Shown piece after piece: positions 11,791 to 23,588 of a DNA stretch of 64,000 nt (within the stretch, counting starts at the first letter, position 1; the number at the start of each line of letters is the position of its first letter). Origin of the DNA: Gnetum montanum (lineage: Eukaryota > Streptophyta > Gnetopsida > Gnetales > Gnetaceae). The position numbers and the translations under genes were made by a program. The stretch is taken from positions 100,790 through 164,789 of the forward strand of contig MNCI01010839.1 in assembly GCA_015680685.1 (NCBI GenBank). The letters run 5' to 3'. The notes under the pieces are model-generated. The model saw only the letters and a list, made by a program, of their open reading frames with translations. It was not told where the DNA came from and did no database searches.

Positions 11791-13180
11791 TGCAGTGGTG
11801 TTTTGTATTCTTTGTTAGTGTCTCTTGGGTCAATCCTCCAGACACCAACAAAGAGAGGTCATTGAAACACCACAAAAATTTTCATGATATAATCAATTTT
11901 CATCATGTAGCTTTTACCTCATGAAACATGAGGTAAAACTTCATTGTAAATTTGAAATTTGTAATCCACAATGGGACATTTCACATACTTTATACTTTTG
12001 GGGCTAAGAAATGCCTCATAAGTGGTCAAAGCCTCATCCCCAAAGTGAAAAAATCATCTAGTGTCTATATTTGGGCTTTGAGAAGGGGGGGGGGGGTGTT
12101 TTCAAAATGCCTTTTTGAATGCCAAAAAGGAAATGTAATGGGTTTTATGGGCTTATACATTTTTCTATGTTGAAAACACATGCAGGGGGTAGATCTCACC
12201 TACCCCTAGTGTGGAAGGATGGGGGTTTGGGAAACTTTCCCCCTTCAATGTGGAGACCACATGCATAGCTTAGAATCCTTTCCCCCTTAGCATGGAAGCT
12301 TCCCCTCAGCATGGAGTCTTCATCCCGAGTGTGGAAAATTCAATTCCCTATAGTGGAAGCCACAAAAGAAAAATTTCATCACTTCATGTACTTCAATGTT
12401 GACCACCCACTTCAACAAGCATGGTGGAGAGCTCAACATAGAATATTCGTAGCAAATTTGAAGCTCCATTTATGGCAAAAAGATCCTATGAAATCCAACT
12501 TCAAACATCATTTATGGGTTCAAAAATTTTGGTTCAAAAATTTTGGACAATTTTAGCATTACCAAGCAATTTTTGGCATGCCCACAACATTGTTTATAAT
12601 TTCACACTTGAGGCATTATCAAGCACTCAAGAGCTCTTACAAGTTCCCATACTTGTATTCTCTTGAACCCTTGTATGGAAGGATTATAGCCTTGAGATTT
12701 GTAGATTTTGGGTAACAACATTCCACTTATAGGATTTCCAAACCCTAGCATGGAGTAATTTGGAATCCAAATTTTTCACTTTTCTCACCTCCAATAGTGA
12801 CCCAACTTGTAGGTCTAAGGTTGTAGTAGTGAAGGAAGGTTTGATAGCATCAGGAGTGATTTAGCACCCAGATCATGGAGAAGATCACATCAGCTTCAAT
12901 GGGCTTTGAACTCTTACATAAGTGAATCCCCTTTTTGCTCGTCCAAGCACCATTTATACATATTTCTCTAGATTATTCTTTATTATTTTCAATAAAGTTT
13001 TCATTTTTGATTTTTTTTGTTCAAAAATAAATTTATTTGTTTTGCATTATTTGGATCTTTTTCTATTTCCATGTTTCACATTTCATAAGTCCCCAATTGA
13101 TCTACCAATCTAGCATGGGCACCTGAAATCCCATTTTTCTCTTAAAGGCCTTGGGGATTTAGGGTTAGGGAACTGCTACA
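11791..13180 (+). mobile_element. 3' LTR of element A
   Basis: The 5' edge is near TGCAGTGGTGTTTTG (11,791-11,805) and the 3' edge is GGAACTGCTACA at 13,180. It opens with the 75-base inverted repeat shared by LTRs B, C and Y. The 3' edge matches B (GGTGCTACA) and C (TGTAGCAC on the other strand). It is about 1.39 kb, like the others. It holds a run of 12 G (12,085-12,096). Confidence 0.65.
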
Positions 13181-13209
13181 CTAAGGATCCTTGGTTTTTT
13201 CTATTGATC

Positions 13210-15136
13210 AAGGTTTTTAATCACAACACTACCTCTTTAGAAGCCTAGTCAACATCATTTGCAAAGATAATGTGCTTAGAGTCATAATGATCAATATGTA
13301 TGAAAGTAGTTGTATAGCCTATTGAAAAACCATAAACACATATTTTAAATTTTATTACATTTTCCACGCCTCAACAAAAGGTCAAGCTATAGCCATACAA
13401 CTTGCTATTTCACCAGTTGATGATCATGCAACCATTAATCCTTAATTTCCCGATGAACATGTTAGCATTGTTAGCTAAGTTCCCAAGGGCTATGAGGTGG
13501 CTATGCACTTTAAGAAGCTTCAACTACCCATGGGGCTAGTGCCACTACCATCATAACATTTCCATAAGGTGAAATCTAACCATTCACTTATTTTTTTAAA
13601 TTTCCATATACTAACAATGAACCAAAGTACGAGGGTTTGATCATGGAAATGATGGTAGCTCATGACCTAGAAATAAAATTCTTAATGGTCAAAGGTGATT
13701 CACAACTTGTGTTCAACAAAGTAACCAAGGTTTATGCATGCAAATCCAAACATTTGCAACCTTAGTGTGACCTAGGAAAGAAACTAATTAAACAATTTAT
13801 AGACATCGATAACCAACACATATTCCAAACTAAGGACACCATAGTTGATGCCATCATAATGCTAGCCTTTAGTGTGATACTAGATGTATGTAGTAATTTG
13901 TCCACCTTGGCTATGAACTATTCCCATCATGTAGAGCATTAAGGATACCTTTGTAGCTATAGTAAATACTACTCCTAAAAATAAGTAATACAATGATATC
14001 AATTTTTACCCAAGCACATTAACAATATGCCATCAGAGGACTATTGACACACTATTTTGATCATTTACATATAATGTCCTTTTGAGAATTTTCATGATGG
14101 TGTATGTGGAGGACATATAGGACCTAGAGCCATGGATACTAAAATCAAGTGACTAGGCTATTACTAGGCCTATATGGAAAATGAATATTTGTAAAAGGTT
14201 AAAATTTATGACACATGCTAGTGGCATAACAATCTTATACATGTATCACCAATTTAGTTTCATACTACTTAGATAACTTGGCCATTTCAATGATGGAGGT
14301 TGAATATCATTGGACCTATAACACCTAAGTCTTTTTTAGTACATAGCTTTTTCATCATTGCAACTAAGTACTTTAGGAAGTGGGTTGAAAATATTTCTCT
14401 AAGGAAGACAACATCTTAACAAGTTTGTAGATTTATATTTTATAACATAGTATTCCATTTCGATATACCTATGTCCATAGTCATGAATAATGAACCATAG
14501 GTTAGTAGCCAAGAAATGAAAAACTCTGATCATAATCTAGGTATTAAGCATTCCTTTTTGTCATTGTACTACCTCCAAGCCAATGGGCAAGCTAAAGAAA
14601 GTAATAAGGTCATCATAAACTTGCTCAATATTATGTTGAATAATAGGAAATTCAAGTGGCATGAGTGGCTTGTCCATGTGATTTGGGATTACCAAAGAAC
14701 CTATCAATAAATGACCAGTGTAATCCCATATAGCCTAGTTTATGATTCTAAAGCTTTTCTAGCTCTTGAATTGTAGTTGCCATTACTCTAAGTATCCCTA
14801 TTAAACTTTATCAACAATGAACAGAATAAGGAGCCATACATCATGGACTTGGACTTAGTGGAGGAGAAATGTGTGTGAATGATTCCTCACATTGAGTAGT
14901 ACCAGGAGAGGTAGAAATGGCAACACCACCATCGCCTAAACAAGCATAAGATCAAGGAAGAAGACCTGGTTTTCAAATCTATCCATAAGCATGCAAATGA
15001 ATTCTCAGCTAACTAGAAAGGACCTTTCTTAATCACTAAGGCCTATGGAAATGGAGCCTTTAGGACAAAAGACATGAATAAAAATGAGTTGGCCAATCTA
15101 GTGTATCATTCCTATCTAAAGCCTTACTACATGTAG
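13210..15136 (+). pseudogene. Element B: 5'-truncated pol (RNase H end, aRNH, integrase)
   Basis: It starts abruptly in the middle of RNase H, 30 bases after LTR A. Weak aRNH traces run at 13,480-13,880. The integrase region follows: GYYWAYMENE-like zinc region near 14,150-14,190, KWVENISLRK near 14,380, then IKHSFLSLYYLQANGQ at 14,540 and AKESNK, with Lys (AAA at 14,594-14,596) at the catalytic Glu position. The end reads NGAFRTKDMNKNELANLVYHSY-like text and stops with TAG at 15,134. It is more decayed than A. Linker, RT and everything upstream are missing, so this is a deletion or recombination remnant. Confidence 0.75.
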
Positions 15137-16067
15137 CCTATAAAGATCAATAATTAACATTGACAATCAATGATAGTCAAACCTACATGGCCTTTATTTA
15201 TACACCAAAAGGATTGGAAAATTTTGATGTAGATCCCTTTTGGGTGTACCAATTTTAACCTATGATATGCTTTTTTACTAATCATTCTATATGGCCTATG
15301 CATTATTATGTAACAACATGTCTTTTTTGTTTTGTTTCTTGTTCACTTAGAGTTTTTCTTGTAGGATGAAGCTGAGTCATTGGGAAGGTGCAACTTATCA
15401 TAGTAGTATCATGATGTGACCTAAATGTGCAAGATTTGGTGAGTTTGTCCTACTATGTCATAAGTACTTATCTCATTTTCATCCCATTACCTCTCCTTGA
15501 TTCCAACACTATAGACTACTTATAACCTTTCTTACCTTGAGTAACAATGATGACCTATGTTTTGCACTCATGCATTATTCCCATATGTCATTCCTTTTTT
15601 ATGCATAATTCCCAAGTCCATCAAGTGTAACACATCTCATTTGATGGGAAAACCATTGAGTTCAGTAGGTGTAACACATCTCATTCAATGGAAAAACGAA
15701 AATCAAACCTAGCCTTGGCAAAGAAATCCAATGAAGGTTTTGCCCCATAAAAAAATGGGAAGCAAATTGCGAAGAAGATAAAAAGGTCAATAAAGATTAA
15801 AATATGAATTAAAAACTTCAAACATGCAAAGGGAGGAGCCTAATGGCCAAAGAAACCTTGGAGTGAAGTTTTGGTTCCTCAAATGCATTGCTAAGTGAAG
15901 ACTTATTATTTTTTCAACATGTCAATGCCATATTGTAACCATGATGACAGCCTATGGAATTCATTGTTAACCCTCATGACCATTTTCTCATCATAGCATT
16001 ATCCCATTATCACAAGCACTCTTTGGCATGGTTTGACATGACTAAATCAATCATGCAGAAAGAATGC
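15137..16067. other. Noncoding region between pol B and LTR B
   Basis: No gene. The stretch CTCATTCAATGGAAAAACGAAAATCAAACC at about 15,682 (only the pattern matters) and the following 150 bases match, inverted, the 49,020-49,240 region of element C, so this is the normal post-pol leader of the family. It ends in a purine-rich stretch GCAGAAAGAATGC before the LTR, a possible polypurine tract. Confidence 0.5.
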
Positions 16068-17497
16068 TGGTGATGGATCTACAATGGTATTTTGTAGTCT
16101 TTGTTGATGCCTCTTGGATCAATCCTTAAGATACCAATAAAAAGAAACTAATGAAACACCACCAAGAAAATCCATGTTATAACTTTTTGACATTGTAAGT
16201 CTAGCCTTATGAAATCTAATGCTAAAATTTCATTTTAAAATGTAAAAATTATAATCTATAAGATGCAATTTCACATACTTTAGCTTTTGAGGCTAAAAAA
16301 TGCCTCATAAGTAGTCAAACCCTTAGCCCCTAAGTGAAAAAATTCATATTATGTCCATATTTGAGCTTGGGGGAGGGGCTTAAAAAAGCCTCTTGGATTG
16401 CCAAAATTGGTATTGTCATGGGTTTTATAAGGGGTATAAATTTTGCTACATTAGAAACACTTACGGGGGGTATGACATCACCTATGTCTATCATTAGGGG
16501 ATATAACATTGAGTGTCATGCCCCTAGTGTGATTTTTTAGGCCCAACATTGATTCTAGAAGGCTCAGTGTAGGTGGAAGAAGCTAGCATGGGTAAAATTC
16601 CCATTTACTATTTTTAGCAAACGAAATGATTTTGATGCATGGGGGTATCAAAACTTACCATACATAAAAACCATGTTGGGTTTAGACACTTGTAACAACT
16701 GTATGTGGTATCAATCTATTAGCAATTAGGTAAAAATTTTAAGCCAAATTTATTTCCAAAACCTTATAAAAATAAAAGTCGAACACCATAGAAAGGTTTC
16801 CAACTTTTGATGGTACCACCCTTCTTACGATTTGTAGCATTTTCCATCCAAGAGCTTTAATATTTCATGATGAATATAAGGCTTTTGGAGCAATCTAACT
16901 GTGGAACATGTAACTACTATGGCCACTATTATACCCCCTAAGATTGTGTGTGATTCTACACCAATGTTAAGCAACTTGGGCATTGAGACTCCCAATGTGG
17001 CTCTTCTTGGCAGTCCAAAACCCCCACACATCTTATCCCTTGCACCATCAATGTTACAGATCTAGTGAGGAGTGCAGCAAGGTTTGATAGCATCAAAAAT
17101 TGTGTAACCTCTATATTGTGGAGCTAACTATGGCATCTAAGGACACTATTTTTAATAGAATCCAAACGACTAACAAATTGATCCCCTTCCTTCCTCAAGC
17201 ACATCTTGTACACATTTTCTAAACCTCCTTTACTTTTATCAAAAATAAATTTTATAGTTTTGTATATTATGCAAGCTAGAGCATAGTTTTTTTTCTTATT
17301 TTGTGCATTTATTTTTAGATCTACATTAATTTTTTATTTTTTTATCCCCATTGACACTATGTAAGTCCCTAGGTGATCACCAAGATCTTCCAAGGTACCT
17401 TGAATCCTATTTTTGTGAGAGCCCTTAGGGTCTAGGATTAAAGCTATTTTTCTTGGAATTCTTAGTTTTCCAGCAAGTGAATTTTTTAGGTGCTACA
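16068..17497 (+). mobile_element. 3' LTR of element B
   Basis: It runs from TGGTGATGGATCTACAATGG to GGTGCTACA at 17,497 (1,430 bases). The opening matches C (TGGTGATGGACCTACAATGG, minus strand), including the inverted repeat at 16,086-16,160. An internal G-rich stretch (16,368-16,378) aligns with the 12-G run of LTR A. Confidence 0.7.
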
Positions 17498-18291
17498 AGG
17501 TTCATCTAGATAACTTGAAAGCTAAATAGCTACTTAAGAAACTATTCCAAACTTCCAAAAAAATTTCATATATAAATTAATATTGATGATGCTAGTGTGT
17601 GTGGTGCTACCATCCAAGATGCCATTCTAAGTAAGAATTCTCATGATTCCCATGTTGCTATAAGAGATAGGGCCCTCTAACTCTTGGTATTAATACCCTA
17701 GGAAACCTTTAACTTCCCTAAACTTTTGGGATAAATCAATATGTTAATTGTTATCAAGCACTAATGTTGAGAATCAACCTAATGCAAAAAACTACATCAT
17801 TTGTTATTAAGATCTCCATGAATCATTTTGATGATCCACGAGTCTCTAATAATGATTCTTGTCTAAATCTCAAAACATGAGATGAAAGAAAGTGCAAGGA
17901 AAAAACTACTTCTCCATGTTTACATCTAAAATTGAGACTGATATTCAACACACCTAAGAATCCAAAGATTTGGGATAGTAGCAAAAGTAGACTTAGCAAA
18001 ACGTTTAGCCTTATTCTGTTCAAATTCATTATGGCACTACATTCTCTTGAAGGAGGAAGGAAGTAGGGTTGATTGTTAAGAACAAACCAATCCTACGTTG
18101 AACCATAATCCATGCATAGGAAACAAGGTAATAAAAAGAACTCAAAAATACTACAGAAGCAAAGGTGACGTAACGTGATAATAGAAACAAAATTTGTTGA
18201 TCATTCATGTTAGTACTAGTTTTGTAGCACAAAACAACATGTGCACATCCTTTTTACTATAGATGCGTGTTGAATTTTATGCTCATTTTAG
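17498..18291. other. Unassigned stretch between LTR B and G3
   Basis: Nothing firmly recognisable. By position the right part could hold a badly decayed G3 exon 5 (a Glu-rich trace near 18,040-18,060), but I cannot support it. Confidence 0.3.
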
Positions 18292-19575
18292 AGTATGATT
18301 TTCCTTTAGAGACATCTACATTCTGCACTAAATCTTGGGTGGAGGTCCTAGAGAAGGTGGAGTTCATGAGAGGCATGATGGATGATATGGTGGATAGTTT
18401 GCAATAGATAGATCCTAATTATGGTAAGAACAATTCAAATATATTTTTTTTACATGTTTATTTTATAATTTCAATGTACATTTTCATGTCTTATGGTAAT
18501 ATAGTTGTAGTTTTCTATGTTTTATCTTTACTATTCCTTATTGTTTTAAGGTTTTTATTGATGATAGTTTCTTGAATAAGATGGGATTCCTCATACGAAT
18601 TTGAGCTTGATGAGCTCCTTGAGATGTCTTCATATGTAGAGAGCATTCCATGGAGGTTGTATGAAGGGGCTTCCAAACATATAGCATCATGTGCCTTAAT
18701 GTTTTGGGAATTCCAACAAGCTCCATTGGGAATGTCTTATTGCAACAAAGAAACAAATCAAGAAGTTAACTAATAAAGTTAGGAGCCTTGAGGATTGCAA
18801 GAATTTCATATAAGCCTAGGTAGCCAATAAGGATTCCTTGCATAGCAAGAAAATTGAGTGATCTTTTTACTAGAGTTCTATATATGGGAAGGTGGCCCTA
18901 GCTAGAAGAATTGCAAATAAGGATACGTAGATGGAGCATCTAATTTGTAAGATCAACAAGTGGCATGATCACTACACCTTGATCTTGGAGTGGGGAAAGA
19001 GGAAAAAAGGCTCATAAACAACTCTACAAGATGGAAATAGAGAATTTCAAAAAATCATGGCATGAGGTAGTCACAAAATATTGTAAGTACAAGTTGTTTG
19101 TGTAGGGTGTAGATGCAAAGGATGCCCTTTGCTTGTTTGAGGAATCAATGGTAGTTGTTGATGATCCTAGCCCTTAGATCACTATCACATCTAGGATGAG
19201 TACTACTACTAAGTTTTCTCATGATCCATCTAAGTGGAAAAAAGTAGAGAAGGAAAATATCTCAATAGATGTGGATTTAGAGGATGTTAATTGGGCCAAC
19301 ATGAGTAAAGAATAAATTCTTTATAGGCTCAAACCAGGTCTCCAGAAATTCATCCCCGAAGGCATTACCCTCAATTCTTCTAAGGTTTGAAAAAGAAATG
19401 TTTTGGTTGTTAGCCTTAAGTTATAGTTTTTATTTATTCTTTGTTGGTTATGTTTATAGGTTATCATGGTTACTAATGTTTTGAATTTTTTTGTTGTTTA
19501 TAAATATCTGGTGATGTTGGCAATGTTGATGATCATGGTGTTAGTGATTATGCTCCTCCTCCTCCTGTGGCCTAG
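18292..19575 (+). pseudogene. G3: 3' part of the antisense gene family, in element D
   Basis: Exon 6 (18,292-18,423) encodes KSWVEVLEKVEFMRGM and ends at a GGTAAG donor, like G1 exon 6. Exon 7 (about 18,550-19,384) has WDSSYEFELDELLEMS and IPWRLYEGASKHIASCA, matching G1 WDPSRDMEIDSLPRLPF and IPVKLYETITDLEIFCA, then DCKNFI..VANK. After one frameshift it is nearly open to 19,384. A last short exon (about 19,508-19,575) would encode a YAPPPPVA tail and a TAG stop. The protein is unrecognised. It points towards and converges with the gag-protease remnant at 20,050-25,110. Upstream exons are missing. This is the only copy showing the gene's 3' end. Confidence 0.6.
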
Positions 19576-20049
19576 CTTTGTACATTAGCTAATTTGTTTC
19601 ATTTTATTGTCATTGGCTATTAAAGTTATTTTTCTAATTTAGCTCATGAGGCTATTTATTATTCTTTTATAGCCCCATACCATTTTTTTGTACAGTGAAA
19701 CTATGGCTATTGAACATTATGTATCTATATTTTTATTTGTTACACCATGTGACCATGGATACTATTGGTTTTAAATTCAAATTATTGTGGGTTATTTTTT
19801 TGAATGTCTTTACGTTCTAAAATTATTTTTAGTCATCAAACTTTATATATATTTTTGTACATTTTATGTTTTCTATTTTTAATGATGTTTTATGATTTTA
19901 TGTAAATGTAATGAATATAGACATGAAATTATAAACTAGACATGAACTTAAAAACCATAGATGTAATGTAAAATGCAAAATTTGAAGACAATTTTACAAA
20001 TTAAAGACCACATCATGAGGTACATGGTTAAAAATTAAGTAGAGGGTTC
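19576..20049. other. Spacer between the convergent ends of G3 and gag-protease D
   Basis: AT-rich, with no gene seen. It would contain the 3' untranslated region of G3 on plus and, on minus, the end of the gag-protease frame and a possible 5' splice site that I cannot pinpoint. Confidence 0.35.
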
Positions 20050-20760
20050 AATCACATAAGTGATTTCTAATATTTGAGAGATTAGGAAATGCATAAGGCC
20101 TTTGCTACATGATTTTATACTCCCCATTTCCTTCACTGGCTATGCTAAATGGGAGTTTTTCCAATGATTCTTTTATGATTCCTATGTTATTGGTTTTGAT
20201 TTTTTTTAATTTCATTTTGTTTCTTAGCTATGTTTACAAGAAATTCTTCTTGAAACTTCACCTCAAATTCTTATTCTATGTGAACATAGTTAATAAATAA
20301 GGGATCCATGTTGTCCTCATGGAAAACAATCTCACCTCCTTTGTAAGGTAGATAAATTTATTGATGGATGGGGGAAGAGAAAGCTCATAGTCTAGCTAAC
20401 TAGGGTCTTCCCAAGATTAGGTTGAATCTTGGTGTCTCTTCCAACACAAGGAAATTAGCTAGTATGGGGACTTATTCCCTAGCTATGAAATCCAATGAAA
20501 TTTATCCTCTCACCTTTATACATGACCCATTGAATAATTTATTCATTGAGATGGAGGGGCTTTGAATATGTTCTCTTAAGCCCAAGAATTCTACAATAGG
20601 GAAGGGGATAACATTAGTAGTTGCCCCATCATCCATATGTACTTGGTGTACGTTATATTGGTTAACTCTTATTGTTATAAACAAGGGAGCTCTTGACATC
20701 TCATCACTTTATGAGTTGATATTTACCTCATTGTCTTGAAACATTAAGATGTTTGTCTTT
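20050..20760 (-). pseudogene. Element D: aspartic protease (decayed)
   Basis: The open stretch at 20,699-20,502 reads LFITIRVNQYNV, then VHMDDGATTNVIPF with the DDGA active-site motif, then EFLGLREHI and SISMN. It continues past one stop into LEETPRFNLILGRP (about 20,425), the usual C-terminal hydrophobic-GRP signature of retroelement proteases. Coding-like text continues to about 20,050 with no RT following. Instead the antisense gene G3 lies there. It would process the Gag-Pol polyprotein. Confidence 0.8.
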
Positions 20761-21916
20761 GTTTCTTCCTTAGATGAAGGTGGTACTATTATTATGTGGA
20801 TAGATTCTTGGTTGATTGGGATATCCTCACTATCAGGAATAAAAGTGGACATATGAACTAAGGCTTCATGCTAAGCATAAGAGATCATAATTAAGTCATA
20901 TAAGATCAATGAGTTATTCTTTTGTTTACAAAAGAGCTTGACCTACTCCATGGAAGTAAGTCATTGTCATTTTTTGTTATTTTTTCTTTTTTGTTGCCTT
21001 TGAATTCCTTGATTCTACCTAAGATTTTTGCCTCATGTTTTAGCATTTATGGTTTAGAATTGTTCCTTTCTTCCTATTATTTATTATCCTCCTTAGGTTG
21101 ACTTATTGAAGTAGCTTAAGCATTAGAGCTCATGGGTACAGTTGAAATGGATGTAGGATTTTGTGGACCTACTTCCTTTCATAGTTTCAATTTTGCATTA
21201 TCTTTAGCTTTTGGCTTAATAGTTAGTTTCCTATGTTATTTTTTCAGTGACTTCTTATTATTTGGTTATGAGGAGGTTAGGCATTGATCACCATAGGAGG
21301 ACATTGATCATCTTGAGTTGTGGGCTTAATAATGGTAAGGGGATGCAATCTAATAACAAATGGCTCTTTAGAGTATGCTGGTGATGGTATCCTGATGAAA
21401 AAATGAGTTCTTGAACTTGGAAAAGTTGAAGCCCTTTCATCACAAGGAGTCATCCAAATTACAAATAGCTCCCTAGTAGGTTTAGGATTGTTGCTACATT
21501 GATTGTGGCTATTTTATAGGGATCATTGTTAGCATTTAAGAGATACTTATATACCTACATGTGTTGGATATGGGACCTAATAGGGTTGGAAGCATCACTA
21601 ACTCTCAATTGTCTATCATCTTTTCCAAGCCATCCTTTAAGGTCAATAAGAAATTGGGTATCATGACCAAGCAATTGATGATAGTGGAAAAATCAGTCTA
21701 GTTTGAGATATTTTGGCATTGGTGGATCATCCTTGGTTGCTATAGTGAGATCCTTAGCAATCTCACATAAATGGTCATGCTTGGTATGGGCATTCTCAAT
21801 GAAAACACCACAAAAGTTTGGCCTAGCACCTTCAGACAAGATTCAAGTTAAGTCATGCAACTGCCTAAGCATGAATACAGCATGACTAAACTTGGCGACC
21901 TCTAAAATAGCCCCTG
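20761..21916 (-). pseudogene. Element D: C-terminal gag, zinc-knuckle region (decayed)
   Basis: On minus, from about 21,910: AILEVAKFSHAVFMLRQL, SEGARPNFCGVFIENAHTK, then FFHYHQLLGHDTQFLIDLKG. The last corresponds to the C.YH...GH.T..C..L pattern of plant gypsy gag, with the Cys positions lost. It continues the gag cut at 23,588 by the LTR-like insertion. The stretch 20,761-21,500 is too decayed to read. Confidence 0.6.
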
Positions 21917-22032
21917 ATGATTCACGATTCAATAGGCAAGGTGCCCCTAGGGCCCACAAGTGACTACACCAACTTTCAGCATCCAAAATCACAAGTTCTA
22001 GGCTCAAGATACCTAGTTCTGGCCAAGTACAT

Positions 22033-22660
22033 TTTGGTCACGCTGGCTTACACTACATAGTGTAAGGATCAGCGTAACTAACTTTTGGAGCCCTAAAACT
22101 AAGTTCAAATAGGCCAAAATAGAGCACAAGACCCCCCATGACCTTCACCAAGGCCCCAGCAGCTCCCAGCCTCTAGAAAATAAAAATTTAGGCCTTAAAT
22201 AAGGTATTTTCAATTGGTGACACTAGGGTTACTTTTTCAGACGCTGCACAGCTTACGAACAACGTAACAAACACAAACAAGCCCAAATTGGCAGCCAAAT
22301 GGAGTTAAACTTTGCACCCAAGCCACCCTGGAGAGTAGGAAATAGTTAGGTGACATCAAACAGGGATCAATGTACAAAAATGAGCTCAAAATAGGGCAAA
22401 AACACTTGGTGACGCTAGGGTTACTTTATTAGACGCTGCATAGCGTAATGCCCAGTGTAATCAATGAAAATAGGACCAAAACAACATCCAAATCAGCCCA
22501 AATTTGGCACAAAAAATCCTCATGACCCATGGCATGCAAATCCACTCTGAAAATGGGTCTCATAGGTCAAAAAATGTGTTCAAAATGCATTTTTTTCAAG
22601 TCAAACACTGTTAGTCACGTTCGCATGCTTCCAGCAGTGTAATCCCAGGGTAAACACTTT
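22033..22660 (+). repeat. Four tandem units of about 195 bp with palindromic cores
   Basis: Units open with GGTGACGCTAGGGTTACTTT-type text and contain TTACGCT/AGCGTAA inverted motifs, for example CTTACACTAC/ATAGTGTAAG at 22,051-22,070 and GACGCTGCATAGCGTAA near 22,434. They lie upstream of the TATA box, that is in a U3-like position. Confidence 0.55.
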
Positions 22661-23028
22661 CATACGTTGGACATTGGATGCTGGATGCTAGACACTAATG
22701 CCAGAACAAGCTGCATACATATTAGAGCTAGATCCATGCATGCTGGAGGCTTTGGCAGCACAAAAATAGCATAGAACTATAGATCCAAAAGCCAGACACC
22801 TAGACCCATGCTTGTACATTAACACTTGCATTTTTGACTTTTTTTCAGTGTTTCAAGTTCTTATGCTAGGCATTACACACACCAGCGTAAGAGATCTTGG
22901 ATGTTGCACTGTACATTGTAACAATTTCTGTGCATTCGGTCAACACACACACATGTCACCTAATCTGAATTTTTCTCACCCCGTAGCCACTAATCTTCTC
23001 CCAGATTCAAATCTCACATCCAAAACCC

Positions 23029-23035
23029 TATAAAT
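23029..23035 (+). promoter_or_regulatory. TATA box of the inserted LTR-like element
   Basis: TATAAAT in the context AACCCTATAAATCTGC, about 400 bases downstream of the tandem units and 550 bases before the right edge, a normal U3/R arrangement. Confidence 0.4.
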
Positions 23036-23588
23036 CTGCTATTTTCCACTAGATCAGGGTCAGAAAATTTGAATCTAACATGCTTAGGAGATCTAGGCAT
23101 CAATCTCATATGTTGAGCTTCACACAAACTAGACGTTGTACACCTACAATCCAAAACCTGCATCTTCCTAGCATCTGTTCTCATCCATCGGGGCTAAACA
23201 TTCGTCTTGTGACCACTTAGCAACTGCGTTCTAACCGATGCACATTCTAATTGTTTATCAATACAAACAGTTTGCATTATTGCCTAGATTCTTACAGTTT
23301 ACATTATTGTTCATGTTCACATTTTTTCTGTTTTCATTATTTATCATTTAAACAGTTTACATTCATTTTCATTCGTTTATGTTCAATTTTGCATTTTTCT
23401 ATGTATAAACCAATGCATCGTAATTGCATACATTTGGGGAAGTCCTCGTTTGATCCACGTGTAGACTATTTAAGGCACTCTGCCTCTGTTGATTTCCAGC
23501 TTGCCCTCAGGTGAAGGCAAGGTCTTACTGTTTCAGTTGTAGATCTCTCAGTGTCTGTTCATTCCAGCCTCTCATCAACGATTTCAGA

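Larger units (their letters stand above)
21917..23588 (+). mobile_element. LTR-like insertion (possible solo LTR) splitting gag D
   Basis: Gag D reads up to both sides of this block, so it is an insertion. It starts near TGATGATTCACG and ends near CGATTTCA (TG...CA), keeps more CpG than its surroundings, and has four units of about 195 bp (22,033; 22,218; 22,413; 22,613), a CCCTATAAATCTG box at 23,025-23,037 and a T-rich leader-like region to 23,520. I could not find a convincing 5-bp target duplication, so the edges and the solo-LTR reading are uncertain. Confidence 0.45.
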
